Source: Spirochaetota bacterium (lineage in GTDB: Bacteria > Spirochaetota > Spirochaetia > Treponematales > UBA12059). From it: a stretch of DNA of 64,000 nt. The first letter of the stretch is position 1; the number at the start of each line of letters is the position of its first letter. The notes under the pieces are model-generated. The model saw nothing but the letters and a program-made list of their open reading frames with translations, ran no database searches and had not been told where the DNA came from. This document shows positions 35,810 through 43,213 of this stretch, in pieces. Position numbers and translations under genes: made by a program. The stretch spans positions 1-64,000 of the forward strand of contig JAKPPT010000020.1 of NCBI GenBank assembly GCA_029547205.1, written 5' to 3'.

Positions 35810-36187
35810 ATGGCTAATGTGCTGCTAGTGGATGATGAATGGAGTATACGCGAATTATGTACTCTCATGCTGCAAAAGCTTGGACATACTACAATAAGTG
35901 CTGGAAGTGCTGATGAATGTATTGAAGTACTTGAAACAGTAAAACCTGACCTCTGTCTCATTGATGTGGTGCTTCCAGACAGGAGTGGAATGGAGCTAGC
36001 TATTGATATTAATAGCCGATTCTCTGGTATTCCAATTATCCTCATGTCTGGAAGAGTTTCAACAGAAGCTGATTCTGTACGAAGTCTTGTTGGCCATTTT
36101 GGAGTATACTGTACATTGGCAAAGCCATTTACTATTGAGGAGTTTGAAACGGTTATAAAACAGGCACTGGGCGGTGCCTGTTCGTAA
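35810..36187 (+). CDS. Stand-alone response-regulator receiver
   Basis: A 125-residue CheY-like receiver with the full phosphorylation set: acidic pair in LLVDDEWS, phospho-acceptor Asp in LCLIDVVLPDRSG, Ser in ILMSGR and Lys in LAKPFTIEEF. There is no output domain. ATG lies behind AAAGGGGAACCT. No kinase gene is adjacent, so its partner is elsewhere. It converges on the immunophilin gene, whose stop is 5 bp away. Confidence 0.92.
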   Translation: MANVLLVDDEWSIRELCTLMLQKLGHTTISAGSADECIEVLETVKPDLCLIDVVLPDRSGMELAIDINSRFSGIPIILMSGRVSTEADSVRSLVGHFGVYCTLAKPFTIEEFETVIKQALGGACS

Positions 36188-36192
36188 AGAGT

Positions 36193-37206
36193 TTACCATT
36201 CAATATCTTTTACTTCAATTTCCAGCACAATAAAAGAATTGGGCGGAATTATTTTTTTATAGCCCTGTGAACCATATGCTAGTTCCGGTGGTATGGCAAT
36301 TATGCGTTTCTCGCCTTTTTTCATACCAATCATAGCAAGGTCCCATCCGGGAATAACCTGGCCAGATCCGACTTCAAATACAAAATCTGGACCATTCAAT
36401 TCTGATCGATCAAATACAGTGCCATTGGGGAGCATCGCTTTATATGCAATATGAGCAAGAACCCCGCGATAAATCGGATTTCCTGTTCCTTCTTTGATAA
36501 GTGCAGAATATATACCGTGGTCATTTTCGGTTAGATTTGGCCATCGTTTTTTCATCTGCTCAAGTGCTGCCTGTCGTTCTTCTGCGCTTTTTTGTCGCAA
36601 TTTTGCGACTGCCATGCCATAAAGGTCATCCCAGTATTCCTGTGTTGCTTTGTATGCTTTTGCCTTTGCTCCAATTCGTTTTATTGTAACAGTTTTTATT
36701 GTGTCACCTTTTTCAATTTTTTTAACGATATCCATGCCTCTTACAACTTTTCCAAAAATTGTGTAGTAGCCATCAAGCGGAGGGAGTGCTGCAAGCGTGA
36801 TATAAAATTGAGAACTATTTGTGTTAGGTCCGCTGTTTGCCATTGCAACTATTCCGGGTGCGTCATGTTTTAAATCGGGAACAATTTCATCGGGGAATAG
36901 ATAGCCAGCACTGCCTGTGCCATCAGCACGGGGATCCCCTCCCTGTATCACAAACCCTGGTTCAACGCGGTGAAATGTTAAACCATCATAAAAGTGAACA
37001 CCTTCCGTAGCCTGCAGTGTGCCTTCAGCAAGTCCAACGAAATTAGCAACAGTAAGTGGTGTTTTTTCATATTCAAGCTGAATGGTTATGGTTCCTTTGT
37101 TGGTATTTAACTCAGCATAGAGTCCATCGCTGAGGCCTGCAGTATGACAGGATATACTCAAAATTATTGCAATTGAAATACTAAAAGCCTGTACGAGTCG
37201 TTTCAT
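36193..37206 (-). CDS. Dual-family immunophilin lipoprotein: cyclophilin plus FKBP
   Basis: A 337-residue peptidyl-prolyl isomerase lipoprotein. ATG 37206 has AGGAG 10 bases upstream and gives a lipoprotein signal ending ILSISCHT; the frame starts 20 codons earlier. Residues 30-180 are a cyclophilin (GTITIQLEYEKTPLTVANFV, FHRVEPGFVIQGGDP, NSSQFYITLAALPPLDGYYT). A charged helical linker follows, then an FKBP domain (FEVGSGQVIPGWDLAMIGMK, GEKRIIAIPPELAYGSQG). Fusion of the two unrelated PPIase families in this order is known as CFBP and has been described in Treponema denticola and a flavobacterium. It should catalyse proline isomerisation in the periplasm. Confidence 0.94.
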   Translation of the reverse strand: MKRLVQAFSISIAIILSISCHTAGLSDGLYAELNTNKGTITIQLEYEKTPLTVANFVGLAEGTLQATEGVHFYDGLTFHRVEPGFVIQGGDPRADGTGSAGYLFPDEIVPDLKHDAPGIVAMANSGPNTNSSQFYITLAALPPLDGYYTIFGKVVRGMDIVKKIEKGDTIKTVTIKRIGAKAKAYKATQEYWDDLYGMAVAKLRQKSAEERQAALEQMKKRWPNLTENDHGIYSALIKEGTGNPIYRGVLAHIAYKAMLPNGTVFDRSELNGPDFVFEVGSGQVIPGWDLAMIGMKKGEKRIIAIPPELAYGSQGYKKIIPPNSFIVLEIEVKDIEW

Positions 37207-37296
37207 AAGCCGAAAACTCCTATTGTCTGGAAAATCATTGATTAAAAATCGGTATAAGGTTATCATAGAACATCATTTTAGTACAAGGATGATATA

Positions 37297-37788
37297 ATGC
37301 CAGAAGAAACCTATAAACGTCCATCCTGGGATGAATACTTTATGGAAGTTTGCATGGCAATAGCAAAACGTGCAACCTGTGATAGGGGGCGCTCCGGTTG
37401 TGTGATTGCAAAAGATAACCAGATACTCGCAACTGGATATGTCGGTGCGCCTTCTGGTCTGCCTCACTGCGATGAAGTTGGGCATCAGCTAAAAAAAATG
37501 GTGCATGAAGATGGTTCAGTAAGTACTCATTGTGTTAGAACGGTACATGCTGAGCAAAATGCCATCTGTCAGGCAGCACGGAAAGGTGTTGCGATTGAAG
37601 GTTCAACGCTGTATTGTAAAATGACTCCCTGCAGAACCTGTGCTATGATGATTATCAATTGTGGTATTAAACGAGTGGTCTGCTATAGCAAATACCATCA
37701 AGGTGCTGAAAGTGAGGCTATGTTTAAAGAGGCTGGGGTTACACTCGAATATGTTCACGATGAAATTGAACAATATAAAAATCAATAG
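37297..37788 (+). CDS. Deoxycytidylate (dCMP) deaminase, ComEB-like
   Basis: A 163-residue zinc-dependent deaminase that turns dCMP to dUMP for thymidylate synthesis. Active-site motifs: CVRTVHAEQNAICQAA (zinc His and proton-shuttling Glu) and KMTPCRTCAMMI (the two zinc Cys). The upstream insertion GAPSGLPHCDEVGHQ is typical of dCMP deaminases rather than cytidine deaminases. ATG follows CAAGGATG. It is divergent from the immunophilin gene. Three 24-bp repeats lie directly after its stop. Confidence 0.92.
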   Translation: MPEETYKRPSWDEYFMEVCMAIAKRATCDRGRSGCVIAKDNQILATGYVGAPSGLPHCDEVGHQLKKMVHEDGSVSTHCVRTVHAEQNAICQAARKGVAIEGSTLYCKMTPCRTCAMMIINCGIKRVVCYSKYHQGAESEAMFKEAGVTLEYVHDEIEQYKNQ

Positions 37789-37798
37789 TGCTGAGCAA

Positions 37799-37870
37799 GT
37801 AGAAACAGAATGGTTTGACCATGTGGAAACAGAATTGTTTAACCAGGTAAAAACAGAATGGTTTGTCTCC
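37799..37870. repeat. Three tandem 24-bp repeats in an intergenic region
   Basis: Units begin at 37799, 37823 and 37847, each a variant of GTAGAAACAGAATGGTTTGA plus four more bases. The unit is a multiple of three. The plus strand would read VETEWFDH, VETELFNQ and VKTEWFVS; the minus strand would also be open. No ribosome site precedes either frame. The rest of the 187-bp gap (37789-37975) holds no other gene. Confidence 0.8.
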
Positions 37871-37975
37871 ATGTGTGGTTTGAAATAGAGCACAGTGCGA
37901 GATCAGGAAAGGATGTAGGTTGATTTGTTCAAATACAAGTAAGCCCTCTTCAGGCAGAAAAGATGGCCATAGTTT

Positions 37976-38779
37976 ATGTCTATAAAAATACTATGGGTAG
38001 GAGAGCCTGTTGGTTCTCCTGGAGTTTTTACACTCCGATATATGCTTAAAGATGTTATAAAAAATTACTCGATTGATTTTACAGTTGTGCAGGCTGATAG
38101 CTGTACTAATGGGCAGGGGCTTGGTAAGACTCATGCTTTTTATCTTCATAAGCTTGGCGTAGATGTGTTGTGTCTTGGGGAGCATGCCTTTCGACAATTG
38201 GATATTGTGCCGGTGTTAAAAAAGAGCAATTGGATTTTAAGACCAGCAAATGTTTCAGGTGATGGCCCCGGCAGAGGCTGGATAGTCAAGGAAATTGGAA
38301 AATCAAAGCTTAAAGTTGCTGTTGTAAATTTGATAGGGCAGCGTGGTTTTAGCAGGTTTCATGCAGACAGTCCTTATACTGCATTTGATAATATTTATCA
38401 GGAACTCAAGGATTGTGTGATTTTGATTGATTTTCATGCAGCGATGACAGCAGAAAAACTTTCTTTTGCTCACTATGTCGATGGAAAGGCAGCATTGCTC
38501 GCTGGTTCTCACACAAAAGTACTTACTGGTGATGAAAAAATATCTTCTCAAGGCACAGCATACATAAGCTGTTGTGGCCGAACAGGAAGCAGTACTGGTG
38601 TGCTGGGAACTAATCCGCACATTGCGATAAAAAATTTCAGGTTTGGAATTCCAGTAATTCATAAAAGCTGGCACAATGATTTAGAATTACAGGGAATTAT
38701 ACTTGAATTGAGCGATTCTGGTAAACCATTGCATATTGAACGAATACGGTTACAATGTAAGGAGGAATTTCATGCGTGA
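37976..38779 (+). CDS. YmdB-like (TIGR00282) metallophosphoesterase homologue with eroded active site
   Basis: A 267-residue protein with the whole-length pattern of the YmdB family: ILWVGEPVGSPG, LRPANVSGDGPGRG, VNLIGQRG, VILIDFHAAMTAEKLSFAHY, AALLAGSHTKVLTGDEKI and GTAYISCCGRTGSSTGVLGT. The family hydrolyses 2',3'-cyclic nucleotides with two metals. Here several ligand positions differ: GD becomes GE near the start, the usual NGEN becomes ADSC, GNH becomes GEH, and THTH becomes SHTK. His in DFHAA and in GSH remains. It may be inactive or work differently. The next gene overlaps its last 8 bp. Confidence 0.82.
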   Translation: MSIKILWVGEPVGSPGVFTLRYMLKDVIKNYSIDFTVVQADSCTNGQGLGKTHAFYLHKLGVDVLCLGEHAFRQLDIVPVLKKSNWILRPANVSGDGPGRGWIVKEIGKSKLKVAVVNLIGQRGFSRFHADSPYTAFDNIYQELKDCVILIDFHAAMTAEKLSFAHYVDGKAALLAGSHTKVLTGDEKISSQGTAYISCCGRTGSSTGVLGTNPHIAIKNFRFGIPVIHKSWHNDLELQGIILELSDSGKPLHIERIRLQCKEEFHA

Positions 38780-39179
38780 AACTGGTACGATAATAAAAAT
38801 TAATTCAGACACAGTCGATATAAGTATAACGATGAATGAAGGCTGCCATAATTGCGGCAATAAAGACAATTGTGGATCTCTCGGTAAAATAATTACAGCA
38901 CTAAAGAATAGCCATAACTGTTCTTTAGGCGATACAGCGGTAATTGAAATTCCTAATGCTTCGCTGTGGGTGTTGGTTGTATTTATGATAATTCCACTTG
39001 GATTGCTTTTCGCAGGGTACTTTGCTGGTAAATCTCTTTTTAACAATGAAATGGCAGGAAACCTGCTAGGTGTTTCTGGTTTGTTAGTAGGTTTTGCCAT
39101 AGTTTTTTTATTAGGTAAAGCAAGTATATTTAAGTCCAAACCATATGTAGTGGAAATTTGTGAAAAAAACAATAGCTAA
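38772..39179 (+). CDS. RseC/MucC-like membrane protein
   Basis: A 135-residue protein from ATG 38772, chosen for AAGGAGG 9 bases upstream; it overlaps the YmdB-like gene by 8 bp. It has the RseC layout: an N-terminal beta domain with a Cys cluster (EGCHNCGNKDNCGSLG), then two TM helices (VLVVFMIIPLGLLFAGYFAG and LGVSGLLVGFAIVFLLG) and a short tail. RseC-type proteins sit with Rnf complexes and help reduce SoxR or tune sigma-E in proteobacteria. No rnf gene is visible here, so its role in this organism is open. Confidence 0.82.
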   Translation: MRETGTIIKINSDTVDISITMNEGCHNCGNKDNCGSLGKIITALKNSHNCSLGDTAVIEIPNASLWVLVVFMIIPLGLLFAGYFAGKSLFNNEMAGNLLGVSGLLVGFAIVFLLGKASIFKSKPYVVEICEKNNS

Positions 39180-39199
39180 TAAAGATCAACGTATATGTT

Positions 39200-39220
39200 G
39201 CACTACAAGAATTGTAGTGC
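39200..39220. terminator. Perfect 9-bp hairpin between convergent genes
   Basis: GCACTACAA (39200-39208) and TTGTAGTGC (39212-39220) with a three-base loop, midway between the RseC-like stop and the DJ-1 stop. No T-tract follows on either strand, so it may be a weak bidirectional terminator or a 3' stabiliser. Confidence 0.45.
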
Positions 39221-39238
39221 TCGGTGCAGCAAGCTGTT

Positions 39239-39796
39239 TCAAAAATCTATGGTAAGCAACGTTGCATTTGCTATTTCCAGAGCTTTTTCATTACCAGCTA
39301 GAGCTTTAATTATTGCTAGAGCAAATTGTGCAGCAGATCCCGGTCCCTGTGCTGTAATGCAGTTGCCATCTTGAACGACTTGCATCTTGTTATAGTTCCC
39401 ACATCCAGCTTCGCGCTCGAGACCCGGATAGCAAGTGAAATTTTTATTTCCAAGAATCTTTAATGTTTTTCCTAATATTATTGCTGGAGCTGCACATATT
39501 GCTGCAAGCAGTTTATTTTTTTGATAGTGTTTAAGGATAAAATTACACGCACGATCGGATTCTGCAATTGTCCATGCTCCTCTCCCGCCAGGCAATATAA
39601 CAGCATCAAAATATTGATTTTCAATTTCCTCTAGCGTTACATCTGTAAGCAAGCTGACTCCTCGAGCGCTTGTTAATGTGCGTTCTGTAAGTCCAGCAAT
39701 GGTAACACGTATGCCAGCTCTCCGGAGAAAATCAATGGGAGTTATTGCTTCTACTTCTTCAAATTGTGGTGCTAGAATTATTACTGTTTCGTTCAT
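39239..39796 (-). CDS. DJ-1/PfpI family protein (YajL-like)
   Basis: A 185-residue protein of the DJ-1 superfamily. The start is behind GAGGGAGG. MNETVIILAPQFEEVEAITP supplies the conserved acidic Glu, VILPGGRGAW the Gly-rich turn, LLAAICAAPAIIL the nucleophile-elbow Cys, and NCITAQGPGSAAQFALAII the C-terminal signature. Family members act as chaperones, glyoxalases or deglycases protecting against oxidative and carbonyl stress; which of these applies cannot be told from sequence. It is single, convergent with the RseC-like gene. Confidence 0.9.
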   Translation of the reverse strand: MNETVIILAPQFEEVEAITPIDFLRRAGIRVTIAGLTERTLTSARGVSLLTDVTLEEIENQYFDAVILPGGRGAWTIAESDRACNFILKHYQKNKLLAAICAAPAIILGKTLKILGNKNFTCYPGLEREAGCGNYNKMQVVQDGNCITAQGPGSAAQFALAIIKALAGNEKALEIANATLLTIDF

Positions 39797-39910
39797 TTTT
39801 TGATCCTCCCTCTATACAGCAAGTGTTCCTTGAATACTAGTACAGTGTATACTGTCTAAAATATAATGAGCAACAAGAAAGTGCAAGTGAAGAGTTCCCG
39901 TGTTATATGC

Positions 39911-39938
39911 TTGTCTTTTATTGTGAAAAGTATATACT
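39911..39938 (+). promoter_or_regulatory. Predicted promoter for the beta-helix/AOR gene group
   Basis: TTGTCT (39911-39916) and TATACT (39933-39938) with a 16-bp spacer. The transcript start near 39945 lies about 30 bp before ATG 39976. Confidence 0.5.
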
Positions 39939-39975
39939 AGATAGTTAGAATGGCTTAATAAGTCGGGAGAAAGTT

Positions 39976-41283
39976 ATGAAGAAACATAGTATTGTTTTTA
40001 TCGGTATGCTTGTATTATTTCAAATTGTGTGGGCACAGCAGACCATTACAGTTTCAACGGTCAAAGACTTTATTAAGGCAATAGGACCAAACAGAGTTAT
40101 TGAGCTTAAAACTGGAACTTATAATCTTGAGGAAGGATATAAAACTACTAACCAGTATATTGCGTGGGAAACTAAAGGCAATGCACGTGAACTTGTTATT
40201 CAAAATGTAAAAAATCTTAAAATAATTGGCAACAATGCAGTAATTGCAGCCAATTCAGCATATTGCGAAGTGATAAAAATAAAAAAATCTAGTAATATCA
40301 TTATACAGGATGTAACCATGGTCCATACGGTTACAAGTCCATGTATGGCTGGTGTATTGTTTCTTGACGAAGTACAGGAATTGACCCTGAATAATTGCAA
40401 TTTTGAGGGTTCTGGCGCAGTAGGAATTACCGTAAAGAATTCTCAGAGTATATATGTTACAGAGGGATATATAGCACATTGTACCGATGGACTTATTCAG
40501 GTTTTAAATTCAAGCGACTGTGGTTTTTATATGGTTTCTTTTTATGAAAACTATGATCTTGGTACTGCGTTATATGCAGAAGATATTGAAAGTTTGTTTT
40601 TTGACTCATGTCAATTTTATGACAACAGCGGTGCTAGTTTTATTACAATGACAGGAGAAGATATCAATTTTATTGCCTGTGATTTTTCAGAGAATAGCTT
40701 TGATTATTTTATAGATGGAGAAACAGAACCGCTTTTTTCAGAATGTTACGGTGAAGGAAACTCATTCGATGAAGAACTTTATGCTATTACGCAGTTTTCT
40801 AATTATAACCCATTTATATATTATGAACTGGAAGCAGCAGGTTTGTCGTTATATTATCCTAATTGGTACGAGGAAGAACAGCGCAGTGATGGGATAATGC
40901 ATCTATTTAGTTCTCTGGATGGAATAGATTTATATGCTTTTGAAGTATATACACTTCTGCAAGGTGAAAATGCAGATACTCAATTTGAGGCACTTGTAAA
41001 AAAGGCTATAAAAAATATTGTTGCTGCTTCAGGAAAATTAAAAATAACAAAATTTGCAGTAAATCAGGAATTGGAATTAAATACCGAAGCGCATCCATAT
41101 TATTATTACATAACAGCTAACATTGTAATCAATGGGAAGCCAAAAAAGGCTTTTGTAAAAATTGTTTACAATGATAATCAAAAGATGTGGGCATTTTTAT
41201 TGGTATGCGATAATCTTGCAGAAGTTGAAGATTCTGCTGATATCGTTTTTATAACCAGCATTGATTTTATAGTAGGAGAATAA
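39976..41283 (+). CDS. Secreted right-handed beta-helix protein
   Basis: A 435-residue protein. The signal peptide is MKKHSIVFIGMLVLFQIVWAQ, behind GGGAGAAAG. Residues 25-280 show the ladder of a right-handed parallel beta-helix: VIELKTGTYNL, ELVIQNVKNLKIIGNNAVIA, NIIIQDVTM, ELTLNNCNFEGSGAVGITV, SIYVTEGYIAHCTDG, SLFFDSCQFYDNSGA and INFIACDFSENSF. The C-terminal 150 residues form a separate alpha+beta domain (LSLYYPNWYEEEQRSDGIMH). Such helices often bind or cut polysaccharide, but no catalytic motif is evident. It is followed 5 bp later by the AOR gene. Confidence 0.82.
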   Translation: MKKHSIVFIGMLVLFQIVWAQQTITVSTVKDFIKAIGPNRVIELKTGTYNLEEGYKTTNQYIAWETKGNARELVIQNVKNLKIIGNNAVIAANSAYCEVIKIKKSSNIIIQDVTMVHTVTSPCMAGVLFLDEVQELTLNNCNFEGSGAVGITVKNSQSIYVTEGYIAHCTDGLIQVLNSSDCGFYMVSFYENYDLGTALYAEDIESLFFDSCQFYDNSGASFITMTGEDINFIACDFSENSFDYFIDGETEPLFSECYGEGNSFDEELYAITQFSNYNPFIYYELEAAGLSLYYPNWYEEEQRSDGIMHLFSSLDGIDLYAFEVYTLLQGENADTQFEALVKKAIKNIVAASGKLKITKFAVNQELELNTEAHPYYYYITANIVINGKPKKAFVKIVYNDNQKMWAFLLVCDNLAEVEDSADIVFITSIDFIVGE

Positions 41284-41288
41284 ATACC

Positions 41289-43043
41289 ATGTATGCAGTA
41301 ATGGGTAAGGTGTTAATTGTCGATCTTGCAAAAAAAACATTTCAAGAAGAAACAGTGGATTCTCATGTATATGAAACATATATCGGTGGCGTTGGACTTG
41401 CAGCGTATCTTCTTAATACAATGATACCACCGGGTGCTGATCCTTTAGGACCAGAAAATGTACTTGCATTTATGAGCGGTGCATTGACTGCAACAGGTTC
41501 ACTTATGACAGGGCGCTGGATGGTCTGTACAAAATCACCACTTACAGGAGGATGGGGAGATGCCAACTGTGGAGGGAATCTTTCTCCAGCTATAAAGCAA
41601 TGTGGGTGGGATGGAATCTTTTTCAAAGGTATAGCAGAGGAACCTGTTGTATTTATTGCAGATGAAAATGGTCCAAGATTGGAGCCTGCAGGAAATCTCT
41701 GGGGTCTCGATGCAATAGAAACAGAAAAAACAATTCTTGCTTCATGGAAAGGAAAGAAACTGCCAGCAGTTGCAGTAATTGGTCCTGCTGCAGAACATGT
41801 ATCACTCATCTCAGGAATTTCAAATGATGGTGGAAGATATGCTGCGCGCTCAGGCGTTGGAGCGGTCATGGGTTCTAAAAAGCTCAAAGCAATCGTTCTG
41901 AGCGGCAACAAAAAGGTTGAAACAGCTAATCCTGAAAAAGTTAAAACGCTTTCAAAACAATATGCTGAGTTTATTAATAAAGCACAGTGGCCTAAAATTG
42001 CAACAGGCAAGTTCTTGAAAAACATGGGTAAAGCATTGGGGCTCCCTGTTGTTGTTCCTGTGCCCGGTTCTGCAACAGCTATGGTTTTAAAGAAATGGGG
42101 TACTTCTTATAATAATACTGTTGGCGTTGTTAATGGAGATTCACCAATAAAAAATTGGACTGGCTCTGTTAAAGATTTTGGTCCGGAAAAATTTGAAAAA
42201 CTCAATCCTGATAGAATTATTGCACGTGAAACAAAAAAATACCGCTGCTATTCCTGTGTCATTGGTTGTGGCGGCATTTGTGATATTACAGGATTAAATC
42301 TCCAGGGCGACCATAGCCATAAGCCAGAATATGAGACATGCTGTGCTTTTGGTCCACTCCTTATGAATGATGACCTTGATACAATTTTTATATGCAACGA
42401 ACTCTGCAATAGAGCAGGACTTGATACTATCTCTGCTGGTTCTGTTATTGCGTTTGCAATAGAATGTTATGAAAACGGTATTATAACCAAAGAAGATACC
42501 GATGGTCTTGAATTGACATGGGGTAATAGTGCTGCAATTATTGCCTTGCTTAAGAAGATTATAGCTCGGGATGGTTTTGGTGCTTTACTTGCCGATGGCT
42601 CTCGCAAGGCTGCAGAACGAATAGGAAAAGGTTCAGAAAAATTTGCAGTCCATGCAGGTGGACAGGAGCCGGGCATGCACGATGGACGGTATGACCCACT
42701 AATGGGTGTTGCATACATGGCAGACCCTACTCCGGGAAGACATACCATTGCAGCTTCTGTGTATTACAATGTCTCGAAACTCTGGGATTTTGTTCCCTGG
42801 GCACCACCCATACATGGACCGTACAGCAAAAAATCGGAATACGAAGATTCAGAACGCGAAGCTCTAAAAGCTTTGGCATTTTCTCTACTTAAGCAGGTGC
42901 TTGATGCGGCAGGAGGGTGTCTGTTTGCTGTGACTACTGGTCTCAAGCATTGGCCAATTTTTGAATGGCTCAATGCTGCAACAGGATTAGAAAAGAGTCC
43001 CGAGGAGTGGCTCGAGGCCGGAAGATCAATTCAGTCTATGTGA
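41289..43043 (+). CDS. Aldehyde:ferredoxin oxidoreductase (tungsten) family protein, C-terminally cut
   Basis: A 584-residue protein with the N-terminal AFOR domain (VLIVDLAKKTFQEE, YIGGVGLAAYLLN), the pterin-site segment TGRWMVCTKSPLTGGWGDAN, GGRYAARSGVGAVMGSKKLK, and the Fe4S4 motif YRCYSCVIGCGGIC (CxxxxxC spacing close to family) with a distant Cys in DAAGGCLFAVTTG. Family members oxidise aldehydes with a W-bispyranopterin cofactor and reduce ferredoxin. The frame ends at TGA 43041-43043, but the next 54 in-frame codons still look like the family's C-terminal tail, so the gene appears to carry a nonsense codon. The beta-helix gene is 5 bp upstream. Confidence 0.92.
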   Translation: MYAVMGKVLIVDLAKKTFQEETVDSHVYETYIGGVGLAAYLLNTMIPPGADPLGPENVLAFMSGALTATGSLMTGRWMVCTKSPLTGGWGDANCGGNLSPAIKQCGWDGIFFKGIAEEPVVFIADENGPRLEPAGNLWGLDAIETEKTILASWKGKKLPAVAVIGPAAEHVSLISGISNDGGRYAARSGVGAVMGSKKLKAIVLSGNKKVETANPEKVKTLSKQYAEFINKAQWPKIATGKFLKNMGKALGLPVVVPVPGSATAMVLKKWGTSYNNTVGVVNGDSPIKNWTGSVKDFGPEKFEKLNPDRIIARETKKYRCYSCVIGCGGICDITGLNLQGDHSHKPEYETCCAFGPLLMNDDLDTIFICNELCNRAGLDTISAGSVIAFAIECYENGIITKEDTDGLELTWGNSAAIIALLKKIIARDGFGALLADGSRKAAERIGKGSEKFAVHAGGQEPGMHDGRYDPLMGVAYMADPTPGRHTIAASVYYNVSKLWDFVPWAPPIHGPYSKKSEYEDSEREALKALAFSLLKQVLDAAGGCLFAVTTGLKHWPIFEWLNAATGLEKSPEEWLEAGRSIQSM

Positions 43044-43208
43044 ATAGCGTTTAATGAAAAACAAGGAATTGAAACAGGTCAGGTATATGTTCACCCGAGA
43101 ATTTATGGTAAAGAGCCGCTTGTGTCAGGACCGCTAAAAGGAAGAAACGTTCCAATACAAGGTCTGGTTAGCAAAATCCTAAATAAATTAAGTGTTTCCA
43201 AGGAATAA
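43044..43208 (+). pseudogene. In-frame C-terminal tail of the AOR gene beyond a premature TGA
   Basis: 54 codons in frame with 41289-43043 read IAFNEKQGIETGQVYVHPRI, then YGKEPLVSGPLKGRNVPIQ, and end at TAA 43206-43208. In AOR relatives the tail reads roughly RIQTLRQAFNVREGI and then EPL..GP.KG..V. That places the stop at an Arg position (CGA to TGA is one C-to-T change). The DUF362 gene starts 5 bp later, and its AAGGAA ribosome site uses these last codons. Confidence 0.75.
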
Positions 43209-43213
43209 ACACT

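Noticed and set aside
37799-37870. CRISPR or small peptide gene from the 24-bp repeats
   Set aside because: No spacers between units. The open frame through it (from ATG 37760 or so) overlaps the deaminase gene and has no ribosome site.
41363-42025. 220-residue minus-strand open frame opposite the AOR gene
   Set aside because: Antisense shadow of a clearly conserved gene with no features of its own.
43041-43043. TGA as a selenocysteine codon in the AOR gene
   Set aside because: Relatives carry Arg, not Cys or Sec, at this place. It is explained by one C-to-T change, and I see no clear SECIS-like hairpin right after it.
7146-43043. Alternative genetic code, given two in-frame stops
   Set aside because: One is TAA and the other TGA, and both codons end many normal genes in the window; two independent lesions are simpler.
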